Origin: an uncultured Erwinia sp.
GTDB taxonomy: Bacteria > Pseudomonadota > Gammaproteobacteria > Enterobacterales > Enterobacteriaceae
Direction: 5' to 3'
Length of the DNA stretch: 52,711 nt
Assembly: GCA_913775305.1 (NCBI GenBank)
Contig: CAJYIY010000025.1
Location: 1 to 52,711 of the forward strand
How positions within the stretch are numbered: the first letter of the stretch is position 1; the number at the start of each line of letters is the position of its first letter. Below are positions 19,536 through 28,944 of the stretch, piece after piece. A model generated the notes under the pieces. That model was given only the letters and a program-made list of their open reading frames with translations. It did not search any database and was not told the DNA's origin. The position numbers and the translations under genes are program-made.

Positions 19536-19577
19536 GTGATTTTTCTGTCGAAATCACAGGCACCGCACGGGTGCCTG
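19536..19577 (-). terminator. Double hairpin beyond rpiA
   Basis: Two adjoining stems follow rpiA on the minus strand: 8 bp (CAGGCACC / GGTGCCTG, 19557-19577) and 7 bp (GTGATTT / AAATCAC, 19536-19557), with CTTTTC after the second. The pair is a reasonable terminator for rpiA. Confidence 0.75.
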
Positions 19578-19582
19578 AGCGA

Positions 19583-20242
19583 TCATTTGGTAATCGTCTT
19601 CACGCCGTCTGCGGTGCCAATTAAGGCCACATCTGCTCCACGGGTGGCAAACAGGCCCACGGTCACCACGCCTGGCAGAGCGTTGATGGCCACTTCCATT
19701 GCAATGGGATCAAGGATCGTTAGGTTGTAAACATCAAGAATGATGTTGCCATTGTCGGTGACCACGTTCTGTCGGTACTCGGGCAAACCACCCAGTTTCA
19801 CCAGCTCACGCGCAACGTAGGAACGCGCCATCGGGATCACTTCAACCGGCAGAGGGAATTTACCCAGCACGTCAACCTGCTTGGTTGCATCGGCAATACA
19901 GATAAAACGCTCCGCCACTGCCGCAACAATTTTCTCGCGGGTAAGCGCAGCACCGCCGCCTTTAATCATCTGCATCTGGCCGTTGATCTCGTCGGCACCG
20001 TCAACGTAGACCGCCAGTGAGTCAACTTCGTTAAGATTGAAAACGTGAATCCCCAGGGCTTTGAGTTTGGCCGTTGAGGCTTCGGAGCTGGAAACCGCTC
20101 CCTCAATCTGGTGTTTAATCGATCCCAGTGCATCAATAAAATGCGCGGCGGTAGAGCCGGTTCCTACACCAACGATGGTACCAGGCGTCACGTAATCGAG
20201 CGCTGCCCAGCCAACGGCTTTTTTCAGTTCATCCTGCGTCAT
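19583..20242 (-). CDS. rpiA: RpiA ribose-5-phosphate isomerase A
   Basis: RpiA interconverts ribose 5-phosphate and ribulose 5-phosphate in the non-oxidative pentose phosphate pathway. The 219-residue product starts [18 protein letters not shown] at 20242. The frame is open to an ATG at 20266, but the shorter start matches E. coli exactly in length. Family motifs are [12 protein letters not shown] (phosphate loop, about residues 24-35), DGADEI (about 81-86, catalytic Asp) and [11 protein letters not shown] (about 94-104). It is divergent from argP, as in E. coli. Confidence 0.98.
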   Translation of the reverse strand: MTQDELKKAVGWAALDYVTPGTIVGVGTGSTAAHFIDALGSIKHQIEGAVSSSEASTAKLKALGIHVFNLNEVDSLAVYVDGADEINGQMQMIKGGGAALTREKIVAAVAERFICIADATKQVDVLGKFPLPVEVIPMARSYVARELVKLGGLPEYRQNVVTDNGNIILDVYNLTILDPIAMEVAINALPGVVTVGLFATRGADVALIGTADGVKTITK

Positions 20243-20443
20243 GATATTTTTAAACCTGTGAGTCACTGTGTGGGCGTAGTATAAAGCAATGACTGCAAAA
20301 ATTATCGTCCATAAGCGTGACTGATGAGCAGGAATGGAAGCTGGCCCACAAAGTGGTTGATTACCCTGGTGACGATCGCCCGCGCAAAAGATAAAAACTG
20401 TGGCATAGTGCTAAAACCACACCTGAGAAGAGTATAACGATTA

Positions 20444-21343
20444 ATGAAACGTCCCGATTATCGAACGCTTCAGGCGCTGGATGCAGTGATTCGTGAACGC
20501 GGCTTTGAACGCGCCGCACAAAAGCTCTGTATTACCCAGTCCGCTGTTTCGCAGCGTATTAAACAGCTGGAAAATATGTTCGGCCAGCCGCTGCTGGTGA
20601 GAACCGTCCCTCCCCGCCCGACCGAACAGGGGCAAAAACTGCTGGCGCTGTTGCACCAGGTTGAGCTGCTGGAAGAGGAGTGGCTGGGCGATGACAGCGG
20701 GGGCACAACGCCACTGCTGCTGTCGCTGGCGGTGAACGCCGACAGTCTGGCAACCTGGCTGTTACCGGCGCTGAAAACCGTGCTGACCGACTCTCCGGTA
20801 CGATTGAATATCCAGGTAGAAGATGAAACCCGGACGCAGGAACGTCTGCGCCGGGGTGAAGTGGTTGGGGCAATCAGTATCCAGCCGCAGCCGCTGCCGA
20901 GCTGCCTTGTCGATCAGCTGGGTGCTCTGGACTATCTGTTTGTCGGTTCGAAAGAGTTTGCCGCGCGCTACTTCCCGAATGGCGTAACCCGTTCCGCGCT
21001 GCTGAAAGCACCGGCGGTGGCCTTTGACCATCTGGATGATATGCATCAGGCCTTTTTGCAGCAGAACTTCGATCTCTCGCCCGGCAGCGTGCCCTGCCAT
21101 ATCGTGAACTCGTCAGAAGCTTTCGTGCAGCTGGCTCGTCAGGGCACCACCTGCTGTATGATCCCCCACCTGCAGATTGAACGCGAGCTGGCGGAAGGTG
21201 AGCTGATCGATCTGACCCCGGGACTGTTACAGCGCCGCATGCTTTACTGGCACCGTTTTGCCCCGGAAAGCCGCCTGATGCGTAAAGTGACCGACGCCCT
21301 GTTGGCACACGGGCACCGCGTTCTGCGCCAGGATACGGTTTAG
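20444..21343 (+). CDS. argP: ArgP LysR-type regulator
   Basis: ArgP (IciA) is a LysR-family activator that responds to arginine and lysine and controls argO, dapB and other genes. The 299-residue product has the N-terminal winged helix-turn-helix ([20 protein letters not shown], residues 18-37) and a C-terminal co-inducer domain of normal length. It is divergent from rpiA and convergent with yggE. Its export-gene target argO lies just beyond yggE on the opposite strand, the E. coli arrangement. Confidence 0.96.
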   Translation: MKRPDYRTLQALDAVIRERGFERAAQKLCITQSAVSQRIKQLENMFGQPLLVRTVPPRPTEQGQKLLALLHQVELLEEEWLGDDSGGTTPLLLSLAVNADSLATWLLPALKTVLTDSPVRLNIQVEDETRTQERLRRGEVVGAISIQPQPLPSCLVDQLGALDYLFVGSKEFAARYFPNGVTRSALLKAPAVAFDHLDDMHQAFLQQNFDLSPGSVPCHIVNSSEAFVQLARQGTTCCMIPHLQIERELAEGELIDLTPGLLQRRMLYWHRFAPESRLMRKVTDALLAHGHRVLRQDTV

Positions 21344-21366
21344 GCAGAAAAGGTTTTCAGCCAGCT

Positions 21367-21396
21367 GCGGGCGAGCCAGTGCTCTGGCTCGCCCGC
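21367..21396. terminator. Strong hairpin between argP and yggE
   Basis: A perfect 13-bp stem (GCGGGCGAGCCAG / CTGGCTCGCCCGC) with loop TGCT sits between the convergent argP and yggE stops. There is no T-run, but stem length and place fit a shared transcription end. Confidence 0.7.
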
Positions 21397-21409
21397 GGTG
21401 CGCTGTGGC

Positions 21410-22135
21410 TCAGGGATTGCGTTGCAGTTCAAACACCACATCAACCTGGTCGTCGAAATGAATACTCTGCTGCTCATAAGTTTGCGCCGCAGAGGTCATC
21501 GGCGCTGAATCGGCCGCTTTGTACATCCGCGCTACGGGCATCGGCTGATAGTTAGCGACGTGATAGCGCACACTGTAAACCGGACCAAGCTTGCTGCCAA
21601 AGCCCTGGGCTAACTCTCCCGCCTGCTTAATTGCATCATCGATAGCCGCTTTGCGCGCCTTCTGACGATACTGTTCAGGATCGGCGACACCCAGTTCGAC
21701 AGAGCGGATTTCGTTCAGTCCGTTTTTCAACGCGCCGTCCAGCAGCTCGTTGAGCTTATCCAGCTGGCGCAGCGTAACCTGTACCTGCCGTACGGCGCGG
21801 TAACCCTTCAACACCGACTTCCCATCTTTCAGGTAATCATACTCGGGCTGAGTACGCAGGTTTGCCGCATTGATATCTTTCTTCTCAATACCGCTTTTAT
21901 TCAGAAAATCAAAATACTGCTGTACACGAGTGTCGGCCTGCTTTTTCGCTTCAGCCGCATCTTTTGCGGAGATGCTAACTTCAATAGCCAGAGTGGCGAT
22001 GTCCGGCGCGGCATCTACGCTGGACTGGCCTGAAGTGACCACATGTGGGCCGGCAGGCAGTTCATCAGCCTGAGTTACCAGCGGTAAACTCCCCAATCCA
22101 ATCATTGCGGCCAGGGCCAGTTTAGTAAGCTTCAA
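21410..22135 (-). CDS. yggE: YggE periplasmic SIMPL-domain protein
   Basis: YggE is an exported SIMPL-domain (DUF541) protein reported in E. coli to lower oxidative stress; its biochemical activity is unknown. The start is TTG at 22135: this alone gives the family's signal peptide (MKLTKLALAAMIGLG, cleavage after VTQA) and sits 5 bases after a GGAGG ribosome site. The open frame runs to 22264, but the upstream codons do not resemble the family. The mature part begins DELPAGPHVVTSG and contains the conserved GYRAVRQVQVTLRQLDKLNELLD segment in its middle. It is convergent with argP and downstream of argO. Confidence 0.9.
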   Translation of the reverse strand: MKLTKLALAAMIGLGSLPLVTQADELPAGPHVVTSGQSSVDAAPDIATLAIEVSISAKDAAEAKKQADTRVQQYFDFLNKSGIEKKDINAANLRTQPEYDYLKDGKSVLKGYRAVRQVQVTLRQLDKLNELLDGALKNGLNEIRSVELGVADPEQYRQKARKAAIDDAIKQAGELAQGFGSKLGPVYSVRYHVANYQPMPVARMYKAADSAPMTSAAQTYEQQSIHFDDQVDVVFELQRNP

Positions 22136-22298
22136 AGCATCCTCCGTGGGGTCTCTCATCATTTTTATCACGCTGACCGCTGTCAGGCCAACCAGACCGA
22201 CAGCGAAAGGCACCACCCAGCTACGGTGATACACACTATAGTAGTGCGCATTGGCACACCTCACTATGACCTCAATTCTGATAGTGAGTTCCTGCGGC

Positions 22299-22904
22299 TC
22301 AGGACCACGCCAGCTTCACGGCGATGGTCCACATCACCACCCCGACGAACAGATTAATCAGGCGTTGGGCGCGGCCAGTATTCAGCAGCGGTGCCAGCCA
22401 CGACGCCAGCAGGGCCAGACCGAAAAACCACAGCACGGACGCCGTGACGGAACCCAGCGCAAACCAGCGGCGCGCCTCCTGAGGCAGCTGTCCACCCAGG
22501 CTACCCAGCACGACAAAAGTATCCAGATAGACGTGCGGATTAAGCCAGGTCACTGCCAGCAGAGCGACCAGGATACGCCAGCGCCCCGGCTTCACTACCG
22601 CCGCCGCCGCGAGCTGAATATCGCCGCTAAAGGCCATACGCAGCGCCCCCCATCCGTACCACAGCAGGAAAGCCACTCCGCCCCAGGTCACCAGCCTCAG
22701 CAGCCATTCAGACTGATGAAGCAGGGCGCTGCCGCCGAAGACACCAGCATAAATCAGCACAATATCACTCAGGGTACAGATCGCGGCCGTCATCAGTGGA
22801 TACTGGCGGTGCAGCCCCTGGTTCATCACAAACACATTTTGTGGGCCAAGGGGAAGAATTAGCGCAGCCCCCATTGCAACCCCTTGAAAAAAAATGGCTA
22901 GCAC
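22299..22904 (-). CDS. argO: ArgO arginine exporter
   Basis: ArgO is a LysE-family inner-membrane exporter that expels arginine (and toxic canavanine) under ArgP control. The 201-residue product has about six hydrophobic segments and the family's early [14 protein letters not shown] motif (about residues 18-31), plus the matching [16 protein letters not shown] block near the middle. It ends about ten residues earlier than E. coli ArgO, after VKLAWS, which seems tolerable. The ATG at 22904 begins MLAIFFQG. It lies upstream of yggE on the same strand, with a 163-bp gap. Confidence 0.94.
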   Translation of the reverse strand: MLAIFFQGVAMGAALILPLGPQNVFVMNQGLHRQYPLMTAAICTLSDIVLIYAGVFGGSALLHQSEWLLRLVTWGGVAFLLWYGWGALRMAFSGDIQLAAAAVVKPGRWRILVALLAVTWLNPHVYLDTFVVLGSLGGQLPQEARRWFALGSVTASVLWFFGLALLASWLAPLLNTGRAQRLINLFVGVVMWTIAVKLAWS

Positions 22905-22996
22905 GTTTTACACCTCGGCGAATGTTATTTCCGGCAAAGTGTATAGCGTCAATGTTATTAGTGGAAATGGAAAAAAATAATGACCCATTAATGTTA

Positions 22997-23776
22997 CTAA
23001 TGCCCCACCCCCAGCGGATCCATGCCTTTTTCGCGGATGACGGCGGCAACCTTAGCCGAGACCAGATAGCGAATAAAGGCGCGGCCAGCCTCCTGGTGCC
23101 TGCTCGCCCTGACGATGACCGCAGCATAGCGCGTCGCCTTTTGCAGCGAGGCAGGAAGCAGACCAACCACCTCTATTCCCCTGACGGCCTGCAGTTCAGA
23201 TAACTGCTGAAAACCGATATCGGCCTGCCCCTCAGCCACGATAGCGCCGACCGGCGTTGCCGGCACTTGCAGCGATTTTGCCCGCATCGCCTGCGCTATC
23301 CCCAGGCGACGAAACAGCTCGCCGGAAACGTAGCGTCCGCTGGCGCTGTCGGAATAGGCCACACGACGGGCATGCAGAAGAGTGGCGCGCAGCGCCTGCG
23401 CCGTGGAATTATCCGGCCGGGTCTGACCCGCAGGCACCGCCAGCGCAATCCATGAATCGGCCAGGGCCACGCTATCCGCCGCAGCAATCCATCCCTGCGC
23501 CACCAGCGGCCTCATTCCGGCCTCCACCATCACCAGCACATCCGCCTGTTGATGGTGAGCCAGACGCTGAGGCACACTCTGCGGCGTCTGCCCCATTGAG
23601 GGCGCGGCCTCAATCTCCACATTGATGCCGCTGCGCTGTTGCCAGTCGGCAACGACCGTCTTCAGCACCGGCATCAGCCCCCCGGAACACCACACTTTCA
23701 GCACGTCGGACGCGTTCCCGTAGCCTGACGTCAGTAGCAGAAGCAGTGTTAATAACAGGTATCGACCCCTTTTCAT
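22997..23776 (-). CDS. ModA-like periplasmic binding protein, solitary
   Basis: This 259-residue protein resembles the ModA-type (COG0725) extracellular solute-binding family. A signal peptide (MKRGRYLLLTLLLLLTSGYGNA) starts at 23776; the frame is open to 23938, but those codons precede the signal and look non-coding. The mature part opens with VLKVWCSGGLMPVLKTVV, the usual N-terminal oxyanion loop region. Later family features are ADVLVMVEAG, YSDSASGRYVSGELFRRLGI and VAEGQADIGFQQLSEL. No permease or ATPase gene is adjacent, so substrate and partner are unknown. It sits between argO and mscS, where E. coli has nothing. It may bind an oxyanion or a small organic acid. Confidence 0.8.
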   Translation of the reverse strand: MKRGRYLLLTLLLLLTSGYGNASDVLKVWCSGGLMPVLKTVVADWQQRSGINVEIEAAPSMGQTPQSVPQRLAHHQQADVLVMVEAGMRPLVAQGWIAAADSVALADSWIALAVPAGQTRPDNSTAQALRATLLHARRVAYSDSASGRYVSGELFRRLGIAQAMRAKSLQVPATPVGAIVAEGQADIGFQQLSELQAVRGIEVVGLLPASLQKATRYAAVIVRASRHQEAGRAFIRYLVSAKVAAVIREKGMDPLGVGH

Positions 23777-23892
23777 CACCCTCACTCCGGTTGCAAAAGG
23801 GATCATCCTGCCGGAAAGGGCGAAAAAACCCGTGACCGGCCGCACAGAGTCTGATGGCGGATCGGCAGCCCACGGCGAAACACATTTTTGGC

Positions 23893-23927
23893 AAAAAAAA
23901 GCCCCCTGACAGCCAGTATCAGGGGGC
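23893..23927 (-). terminator. Terminator of mscS
   Basis: A perfect 9-bp stem (GCCCCCTGA / TCAGGGGGC) is followed on the minus strand by eight T, 18 bp beyond the mscS stop. This is a strong intrinsic terminator separating mscS from the downstream binding-protein gene. Confidence 0.95.
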
Positions 23928-23944
23928 GGTAATGACAACTAAAC

Positions 23945-24817
23945 TTACACCTGCGCCGAATCTGATGGTTCAGCAGCGCTAACCCGATGCAGATGAACAT
24001 CCATCTGCGGGTAAGGGATACCGATTTCTTTCGCATCCAGCGCGTTTTTGAATTCCTTCATCAGGTCCCAGTAAACCTGTTGCAGGTCCCCTGCTTTGCT
24101 CCAGCAGCGAACAATAAAGTTAAGCGATGAAGGGGCCATCTCGTTCAGGCCAATCTGAACACCGCGCTCCTGCAGTACGCGCGGCTCCGCTTCAACAATG
24201 TCACGCAGCAGCGTGATGACTTCATCCACATCAGCGTCATAGGCCACGCCGATAATAAACTCATTGCGGCGCTCCGGTTCACGAGAGTAGTTGGTGATAT
24301 TACCGGCAATGATTTTTCCATTTGGCACCACGACAATTTTGCCATCGGTGGTTTTCAGCGTTGTAGAGAAAATCTGCACGTTCTGTACCGTTCCCATCAC
24401 CCCAATATCAATAAACTCACCGGTGCGGAAAGGGCGGAATGTGACCAGCAGCACACCGGCCGCCAGGTTAGAAAGCGATCCCTGCAGGGCCAGACCAATC
24501 GCCAGACCCGCTGCACCCAGCACGGCAATCACTGAAGCGGTCTGCACACCAACCCGGCCCAGCGCAGCAATCAGCGTAAAGGCAATGATACCGTAACGCA
24601 CCAGTGCAGACAGGAAATCGGCTACCGTTGCATCAAGATGGCGGGCACGCATCAAACGGTTAAGGGTGTTAGATACAACGCGCGCAACGATCATCCCAAC
24701 AATGATGATCGCTATCGCTGCCACAATGTTTACCGCGTAGCTCAGCAGCAGGGACTGATTGCGCACCAGCCAGTTCCCCGCATTGCTGATGCCATCGACC
24801 ACGTTTAAATCTTCCAT
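23945..24817 (-). CDS. mscS: MscS small mechanosensitive channel
   Basis: MscS forms a heptameric inner-membrane channel that opens on membrane tension to release solutes during hypo-osmotic shock. The 290-residue product starts MEDLNVVDG at 24817, preceded by an AGGA site; an upstream in-frame TTG (24841) is less likely. Three transmembrane helices are followed by the pore-lining TM3, rich in Gly/Ala ([21 protein letters not shown], with its packing pattern intact), and by the cytoplasmic beta and alpha/beta domains. It lies downstream of fbaA on the same strand, beyond a terminator. Confidence 0.97.
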   Translation of the reverse strand: MEDLNVVDGISNAGNWLVRNQSLLLSYAVNIVAAIAIIIVGMIVARVVSNTLNRLMRARHLDATVADFLSALVRYGIIAFTLIAALGRVGVQTASVIAVLGAAGLAIGLALQGSLSNLAAGVLLVTFRPFRTGEFIDIGVMGTVQNVQIFSTTLKTTDGKIVVVPNGKIIAGNITNYSREPERRNEFIIGVAYDADVDEVITLLRDIVEAEPRVLQERGVQIGLNEMAPSSLNFIVRCWSKAGDLQQVYWDLMKEFKNALDAKEIGIPYPQMDVHLHRVSAAEPSDSAQV

Positions 24818-24957
24818 TTTCCAATCCTGTAATTTGCCCAAAAGAGGCGTTCAAAACTCTGCCACCGGATGGCAGCCTGAATACTAAGGGTAAGCAACAG
24901 TGCGCGAATCTGCCAGATTTCTGGCGTAATGGACTGGAAATGATGGGGAAGTTGCAT

Positions 24958-24985
24958 AAAAAAAGGCCCATTCGGGCCTTTTTTA
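24958..24985 (-). terminator. Terminator of epd-pgk-fbaA
   Basis: A 7-bp stem (AAGGCCC / GGGCCTT) with loop ATTC lies between a run of A and a run of T, 14 bp beyond the fbaA stop. On the minus strand a T-tract follows, so it is a good intrinsic terminator. Confidence 0.93.
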
Positions 24986-24998
24986 AACAGCGGACAAA

Positions 24999-26078
24999 TT
25001 ACAGAACGTCTACAGCGTTCAGTTCTTTGAAAGCCTGCTCAAGGCGAACCACCATTGACGCCTGCGCAGAACGCAGCCATACGCGCGGGTCGTAATACTT
25101 CTTGTTCGGGCTATCCACGCCATTCGGGTTACCCAGCTGGCCCTGCAGATAGTCTTCGTTCTTTTTGTAGAACTGCAGAATACCGTCCCATGTTGCCCAC
25201 TGGGTATCGGTATCGATGTTCATTTTGATCACACCGTAGCTGATGGATTCTTCGATTTCAGCCGCTGAAGAACCGGAACCGCCGTGGAACACGAAGTCCA
25301 GCGAGTTGTGCGGCAGGTTGTGTTTCTTGCTGACGTATTCCTGGGAGTCGCGCAGGATAGTCGGGGTCAGCTTCACGTTGCCCGGCTTGTACACGCCGTG
25401 TACGTTACCGAAAGAGGCAGCGATAGTGAAACGCGGGCTGATTTTGCTCAGCTCGGTGTAAGCGTAATCAACGTCTTCTGGCTGAGTGTACAGGGCAGAT
25501 GCGTCCATATGGCTGTTGTCTACGCCATCTTCTTCACCGCCGGTGCAGCCCAGTTCGATTTCCAGAGTCATGTCGAGTTTCGCCATGCGCGCCAGATACT
25601 TACCGGAGATCTCGATGTTCTCTTCCAGCGACTCTTCAGACAGGTCAATCATGTGAGAAGAGAACAGTGGCTTACCGGTTTTCGCGAAGTGAGCTTCACC
25701 CGCATCCAGCAGACCGTCGATCCACGGCAGCAGCTTCTTGGCGCAGTGGTCGGTATGCAGAATAACCGGCACGCCGTAGTGCTCTGCCATCAGATGAACG
25801 TGATGAGCACCTGCGATCGCACCCAGGATTGCAGCCGCCTGTGGCTTATCGGATTTCAGGCCTTTACCAGCGATAAATGCAGCACCGCCGTTAGAGAACT
25901 GAACGATGACCGGAGATTTTACTTTTGCAGCAGCTTCCAGCACGGCGTTGATTGAGTCGGTACCGACACAGTTAACCGCTGGCAGAGCGAATTTGTTCTC
26001 TTTCGCTACTTTGAAGATCTTCTGCACGTCATCGCCGGTGACAACGCCTGGTTTTACGAAATCAAAAATTTTAGACAT
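24999..26078 (-). CDS. fbaA: FbaA class II fructose-bisphosphate aldolase
   Basis: FbaA cleaves fructose 1,6-bisphosphate to glyceraldehyde 3-phosphate and dihydroxyacetone phosphate using Zn. The 359-residue product starts MSKIFDFVKPG at 26078, matching E. coli exactly in length; the frame is open to 26126 but without family sequence. Active-site landmarks are HTDHCAKK (D109 and H110, base and Zn ligand), the ELGCTGGEEDGVDN loop near residue 181, and HGGSGS (about 264-269) for phosphate binding. It is the last gene of epd-pgk-fbaA. Confidence 0.98.
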   Translation of the reverse strand: MSKIFDFVKPGVVTGDDVQKIFKVAKENKFALPAVNCVGTDSINAVLEAAAKVKSPVIVQFSNGGAAFIAGKGLKSDKPQAAAILGAIAGAHHVHLMAEHYGVPVILHTDHCAKKLLPWIDGLLDAGEAHFAKTGKPLFSSHMIDLSEESLEENIEISGKYLARMAKLDMTLEIELGCTGGEEDGVDNSHMDASALYTQPEDVDYAYTELSKISPRFTIAASFGNVHGVYKPGNVKLTPTILRDSQEYVSKKHNLPHNSLDFVFHGGSGSSAAEIEESISYGVIKMNIDTDTQWATWDGILQFYKKNEDYLQGQLGNPNGVDSPNKKYYDPRVWLRSAQASMVVRLEQAFKELNAVDVL

Positions 26079-26126
26079 GTTTGCTTGTCCTGTTTCTTCG
26101 GTCGTATTAAAGGATTCTGTTCTCAC

Positions 26127-26148
26127 GCGGAGCCGGATAAGGCTCCGC
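26127..26148 (-). other. Stem-loop between pgk and fbaA
   Basis: A perfect 8-bp stem (GCGGAGCC / GGCTCCGC) with loop GGATAA lies in the pgk-fbaA gap and lacks a U-run. It could act as an mRNA-processing or stability element that sets relative expression of the two genes. Confidence 0.55.
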
Positions 26149-26160
26149 CCAGAGGTTTAA

Positions 26161-27324
26161 TTACTGCTTAGCACGCTCTTGCAGCATGGCAACTGCTGGC
26201 AGAGTTTTGCCTTCCACGAACTCCAGGAAAGCGCCGCCGCCGGTAGAGATATAGGAAATTTTATCTTCGATACCGAACAGGTCGATAGCGGCCAGCGTAT
26301 CACCGCCGCCCGCGATGGAGAATGCTTCGCTGTCTGCGATCGCCTTCGCCACAATTTCAGTCCCTTTACGGAAGTTAGGGAATTCGAACACGCCAACCGG
26401 GCCGTTCCACAGAATGGTTTTGGCTTCTTTCAGCAGCTTAGCCATAGCCAGTGCGGTTTCATCGCCGAAGTCCATGATCTCTTCGTTATCCTGAATTTCG
26501 CTGACTTTCTTCACGGTAGACGGTGCAGTTTCAGAAAACTCGGTACCAACGCGGGAGTCAGTCGGAACCGGGATCTTGTACTCATCACGCAGTTTTTTCG
26601 CTGCATCAACGAAATCGGGTTCGTACAGGGATTTACCGACCTTGTTGTCGATCGCCACGAAGGTGTTAGCGATGCCGCCGCCGACGATAACGGTGTCAGC
26701 AATTTTCACCAGCGAGTTCAGCACGTCAAACTTAGTGGAAACTTTAGATCCCCCTACCACGGCAACCATTGGGCGCGCCGGATTAGACAGGGCTTTACCT
26801 AATGCTTCCAGTTCGGCGGACAGCAGAGGGCCGGCACAGGCGACCGGCGCAAATTTGCCCACGCCGTGGGTAGAGGCCTGAGCGCGGTGCGCGGTGCCAA
26901 AAGCGTCCATCACGAAGATATCGCACAGGGCAGCGTATTTTTTAGAGAGGGATTCGTCGTCTTTCTTCTCGCCTTTATTGAAGCGAACGTTTTCCAGTAC
27001 CACAAGCTTGCCCGCGGTCAGCTCAACGCCGTCCAGGTAGTCTTTAGCCAGTGAGACATTATCTGCGCCCAGCTTGTCTTTCAGGTAGTTGACAACCGGC
27101 AGCAGAGAAAACTCTTCGTTGTATTCACCTTCAACCGGACGACCCAGATGCGAGGTAACCATCACTTTGGCGCCCTGCTTCAGCGCAGCTTCGATGGTCG
27201 GCAGGGAAGCACGGATACGTGCATCCGACGTCACTTTCCCTTCTTTAACCGGTACGTTGAGATCCGCACGGATCAGAACACGTTTACCAGCAAGATCCAG
27301 ATCGGTCATCTTAATTACAGACAT
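26161..27324 (-). CDS. pgk: Pgk phosphoglycerate kinase
   Basis: Pgk transfers phosphate from 1,3-bisphosphoglycerate to ADP. The 387-residue length equals that of E. coli. Motifs include [13 protein letters not shown] (about residues 19-31, substrate side), the basic-patch segment [11 protein letters not shown] (about 57-67), and the C-terminal nucleotide elements [10 protein letters not shown] and [10 protein letters not shown] (about 350-362). It is in the middle of epd-pgk-fbaA, 21 bp after epd and separated from fbaA by 82 bp containing a hairpin. Confidence 0.98.
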   Translation of the reverse strand: MSVIKMTDLDLAGKRVLIRADLNVPVKEGKVTSDARIRASLPTIEAALKQGAKVMVTSHLGRPVEGEYNEEFSLLPVVNYLKDKLGADNVSLAKDYLDGVELTAGKLVVLENVRFNKGEKKDDESLSKKYAALCDIFVMDAFGTAHRAQASTHGVGKFAPVACAGPLLSAELEALGKALSNPARPMVAVVGGSKVSTKFDVLNSLVKIADTVIVGGGIANTFVAIDNKVGKSLYEPDFVDAAKKLRDEYKIPVPTDSRVGTEFSETAPSTVKKVSEIQDNEEIMDFGDETALAMAKLLKEAKTILWNGPVGVFEFPNFRKGTEIVAKAIADSEAFSIAGGGDTLAAIDLFGIEDKISYISTGGGAFLEFVEGKTLPAVAMLQERAKQ

Positions 27325-27345
27325 GGTGAACCCTCTCGTTGATTC

Positions 27346-28392
27346 TCAAAGTTTTACAGACGCATCTGCGTCCGGACTGAAACCGATATCGGCCATCGCT
27401 AACGTGGTATCCAGCATTCTGTTAGCAAAGCCCCATTCGTTATCACACCAGACCAAGGTTTTAATCAGGTGTTGACCACTGACCCGCGTCTGCGTGCCGT
27501 CAACGATGGCACTGTGCGGGTCGTGATTAAAATCAATAGAGACTAACGGTACTTCCGTATAGTCAACTATACCACTAAAAGCCCCTTCTGACGCACTCCG
27601 CAGCAGTGCGTTGACCTCGCAGGCACTGACCGCATTGCTGACGCTCACGCTGAGGTCAATCGCCGTCACGTTAATCGTTGGCACACGCACGGCAATCGCT
27701 TCAAAACGATCGTTAAATTTCGGAAAAATTCGGGTGATGCCAGCGGCCAGACGGGTATCAACCGGAATAATCGACTGGCTGGCCGCACGGGTCCGCCGCA
27801 GATCGGGATGATAAGCATCAATGACCTGCTGATCGTGCATCGCAGAGTGAATGGTCGTCACCGTGCCTGACTCAATTCCCCAGGCATCATCCAGCAGTTT
27901 GATAATCGGAATAATACAGTTAGTGGTGCAGGAGGCATTCGAAACCAGCAGATGTTCAGGCAGCAGATCTTGCTCATTCACGCCAAAAACGACCGTGGCA
28001 TCCAGGTCATTGCCTCCCGGATGAGAGAACAGCACCTTCTTTGCACCGGCCAGCAGATGGGCTTCACCATCGGCACGGCTGCCATAGACGCCGGTACAAT
28101 CCAGCACGATATCCACATTCAGTTCGCGCCACGGCAGCATGTCAATATCAGCGTGATGCAGCAGACGGATAGTGTCATCGCCCACCGACAGCAGGTCGCG
28201 CTCCTGGCGTACATCCCAGGCAAAACGGCCATGGCTGGTATCATATTTCAAGAGATGGGCCATTCCGGCGGCATCTGCCAGCTCGTTAATAGCAACTACC
28301 GTCATTTCAGCACGACGTCCGGTTTCGTACAGCGCACGCAGAACATTGCGCCCGATACGACCGAATCCGTTGATGGCAATGCGAACCGTCAT
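27346..28392 (-). CDS. epd: Epd erythrose-4-phosphate dehydrogenase
   Basis: Epd oxidises erythrose 4-phosphate to 4-phosphoerythronate, the first step of the DXP-dependent pyridoxal phosphate pathway. The 348-residue protein is a GAPDH homologue, with the NAD fold [14 protein letters not shown] (about 7-20) and the catalytic cysteine C155 in SNASCTTNC. The paired histidine is in [11 protein letters not shown]. The sequence is of Epd rather than GapA type, and it heads epd-pgk-fbaA as in E. coli. The C-terminus is a few residues longer than the E. coli protein. Its upstream region carries Cra-like and CRP-like sites. Confidence 0.96.
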   Translation of the reverse strand: MTVRIAINGFGRIGRNVLRALYETGRRAEMTVVAINELADAAGMAHLLKYDTSHGRFAWDVRQERDLLSVGDDTIRLLHHADIDMLPWRELNVDIVLDCTGVYGSRADGEAHLLAGAKKVLFSHPGGNDLDATVVFGVNEQDLLPEHLLVSNASCTTNCIIPIIKLLDDAWGIESGTVTTIHSAMHDQQVIDAYHPDLRRTRAASQSIIPVDTRLAAGITRIFPKFNDRFEAIAVRVPTINVTAIDLSVSVSNAVSACEVNALLRSASEGAFSGIVDYTEVPLVSIDFNHDPHSAIVDGTQTRVSGQHLIKTLVWCDNEWGFANRMLDTTLAMADIGFSPDADASVKL

Positions 28393-28519
28393 ATTACTCC
28401 TGCATCAGAATTCTCTATGAAATCGGATGATTAGCCTGAGCCAGACGCCGCGATTTGTACAGGAAATTCTTGCGTCACCGCAGCGGCAGACCGGAGGCTG
28501 CACCGGCGGCGACAATCAA

Positions 28520-28533
28520 ACTGAAACGCTTCA
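28520..28533. promoter_or_regulatory. Cra (FruR)-like operator upstream of epd
   Basis: The 14-mer ACTGAAACGCTTCA fits the Cra consensus RSTGAAWCSNTNHW at every position and is almost a perfect palindrome with the next base. Cra control of the epd-pgk-fbaA operon is established in E. coli, so the place and sequence agree. Confidence 0.82.
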
Positions 28534-28593
28534 GCCAGAATAATAGAACTGAGGAATAATAGGAATGACCACGATCAATTACCGCGCTCAACT

Positions 28594-28609
28594 TTCGATC
28601 TGCGTCACA
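28594..28609. promoter_or_regulatory. CRP-like site upstream of epd
   Basis: On the minus strand the sequence is TGTGA-CGCAGA-TCGAA: one perfect CRP half-site and one 3-of-5 half-site with the correct 6-base spacing. CRP activation of epd is known in E. coli. The second half-site is weak, so confidence is moderate. Confidence 0.55.
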
Positions 28610-28878
28610 AAATTACGCAAAAAAAGAGACATTCTGGCGAATTTATACCCACCACTCCATGCAGGATGACGAAATTTCAAACGAATATCAGGTTATGTCA
28701 ACCGCAGCGGATTATGGGCTTTATCTGAGATTTTACGCTGTTATCACGTCCAGAAAAAAAGGGAGGCCGCCTGTCAGGCGAGATTTTAAAACGTGACCGA
28801 ATTTCAGGCCGCACATTGCTGAAAGGAGCCGGGCCGGCGATCGGGAGAAATCGAACATCGTCTTTCCCGATTGGGAAA

Positions 28879-28909
28879 CAAAAAAAAGCACCGCTGTACG
28901 GTGCTTTTT
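28879..28909 (-). terminator. Terminator of tktA
   Basis: A 6-bp stem (GCACCG / CGGTGC, loop CTGTA) lies between a run of A and a run of T; on the minus strand the poly-U follows the stem, beyond the tktA stop. This is an intrinsic terminator. Confidence 0.92.
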
Positions 28910-28944
28910 CAGTATCACGCTTATGACGACCTGGCCGCTAAGGT

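Larger units (their letters stand above)
28393..28878. promoter_or_regulatory. epd upstream region, no gene seen
   Basis: This stretch of almost 500 bp between tktA and epd shows no coding signal. It contains the Cra-like and CRP-like sites listed separately, several A-runs, and a small hairpin CGCCTG-T-CAGGCG near 28768-28780. The epd promoter must read out of it on the minus strand. Confidence 0.6.
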
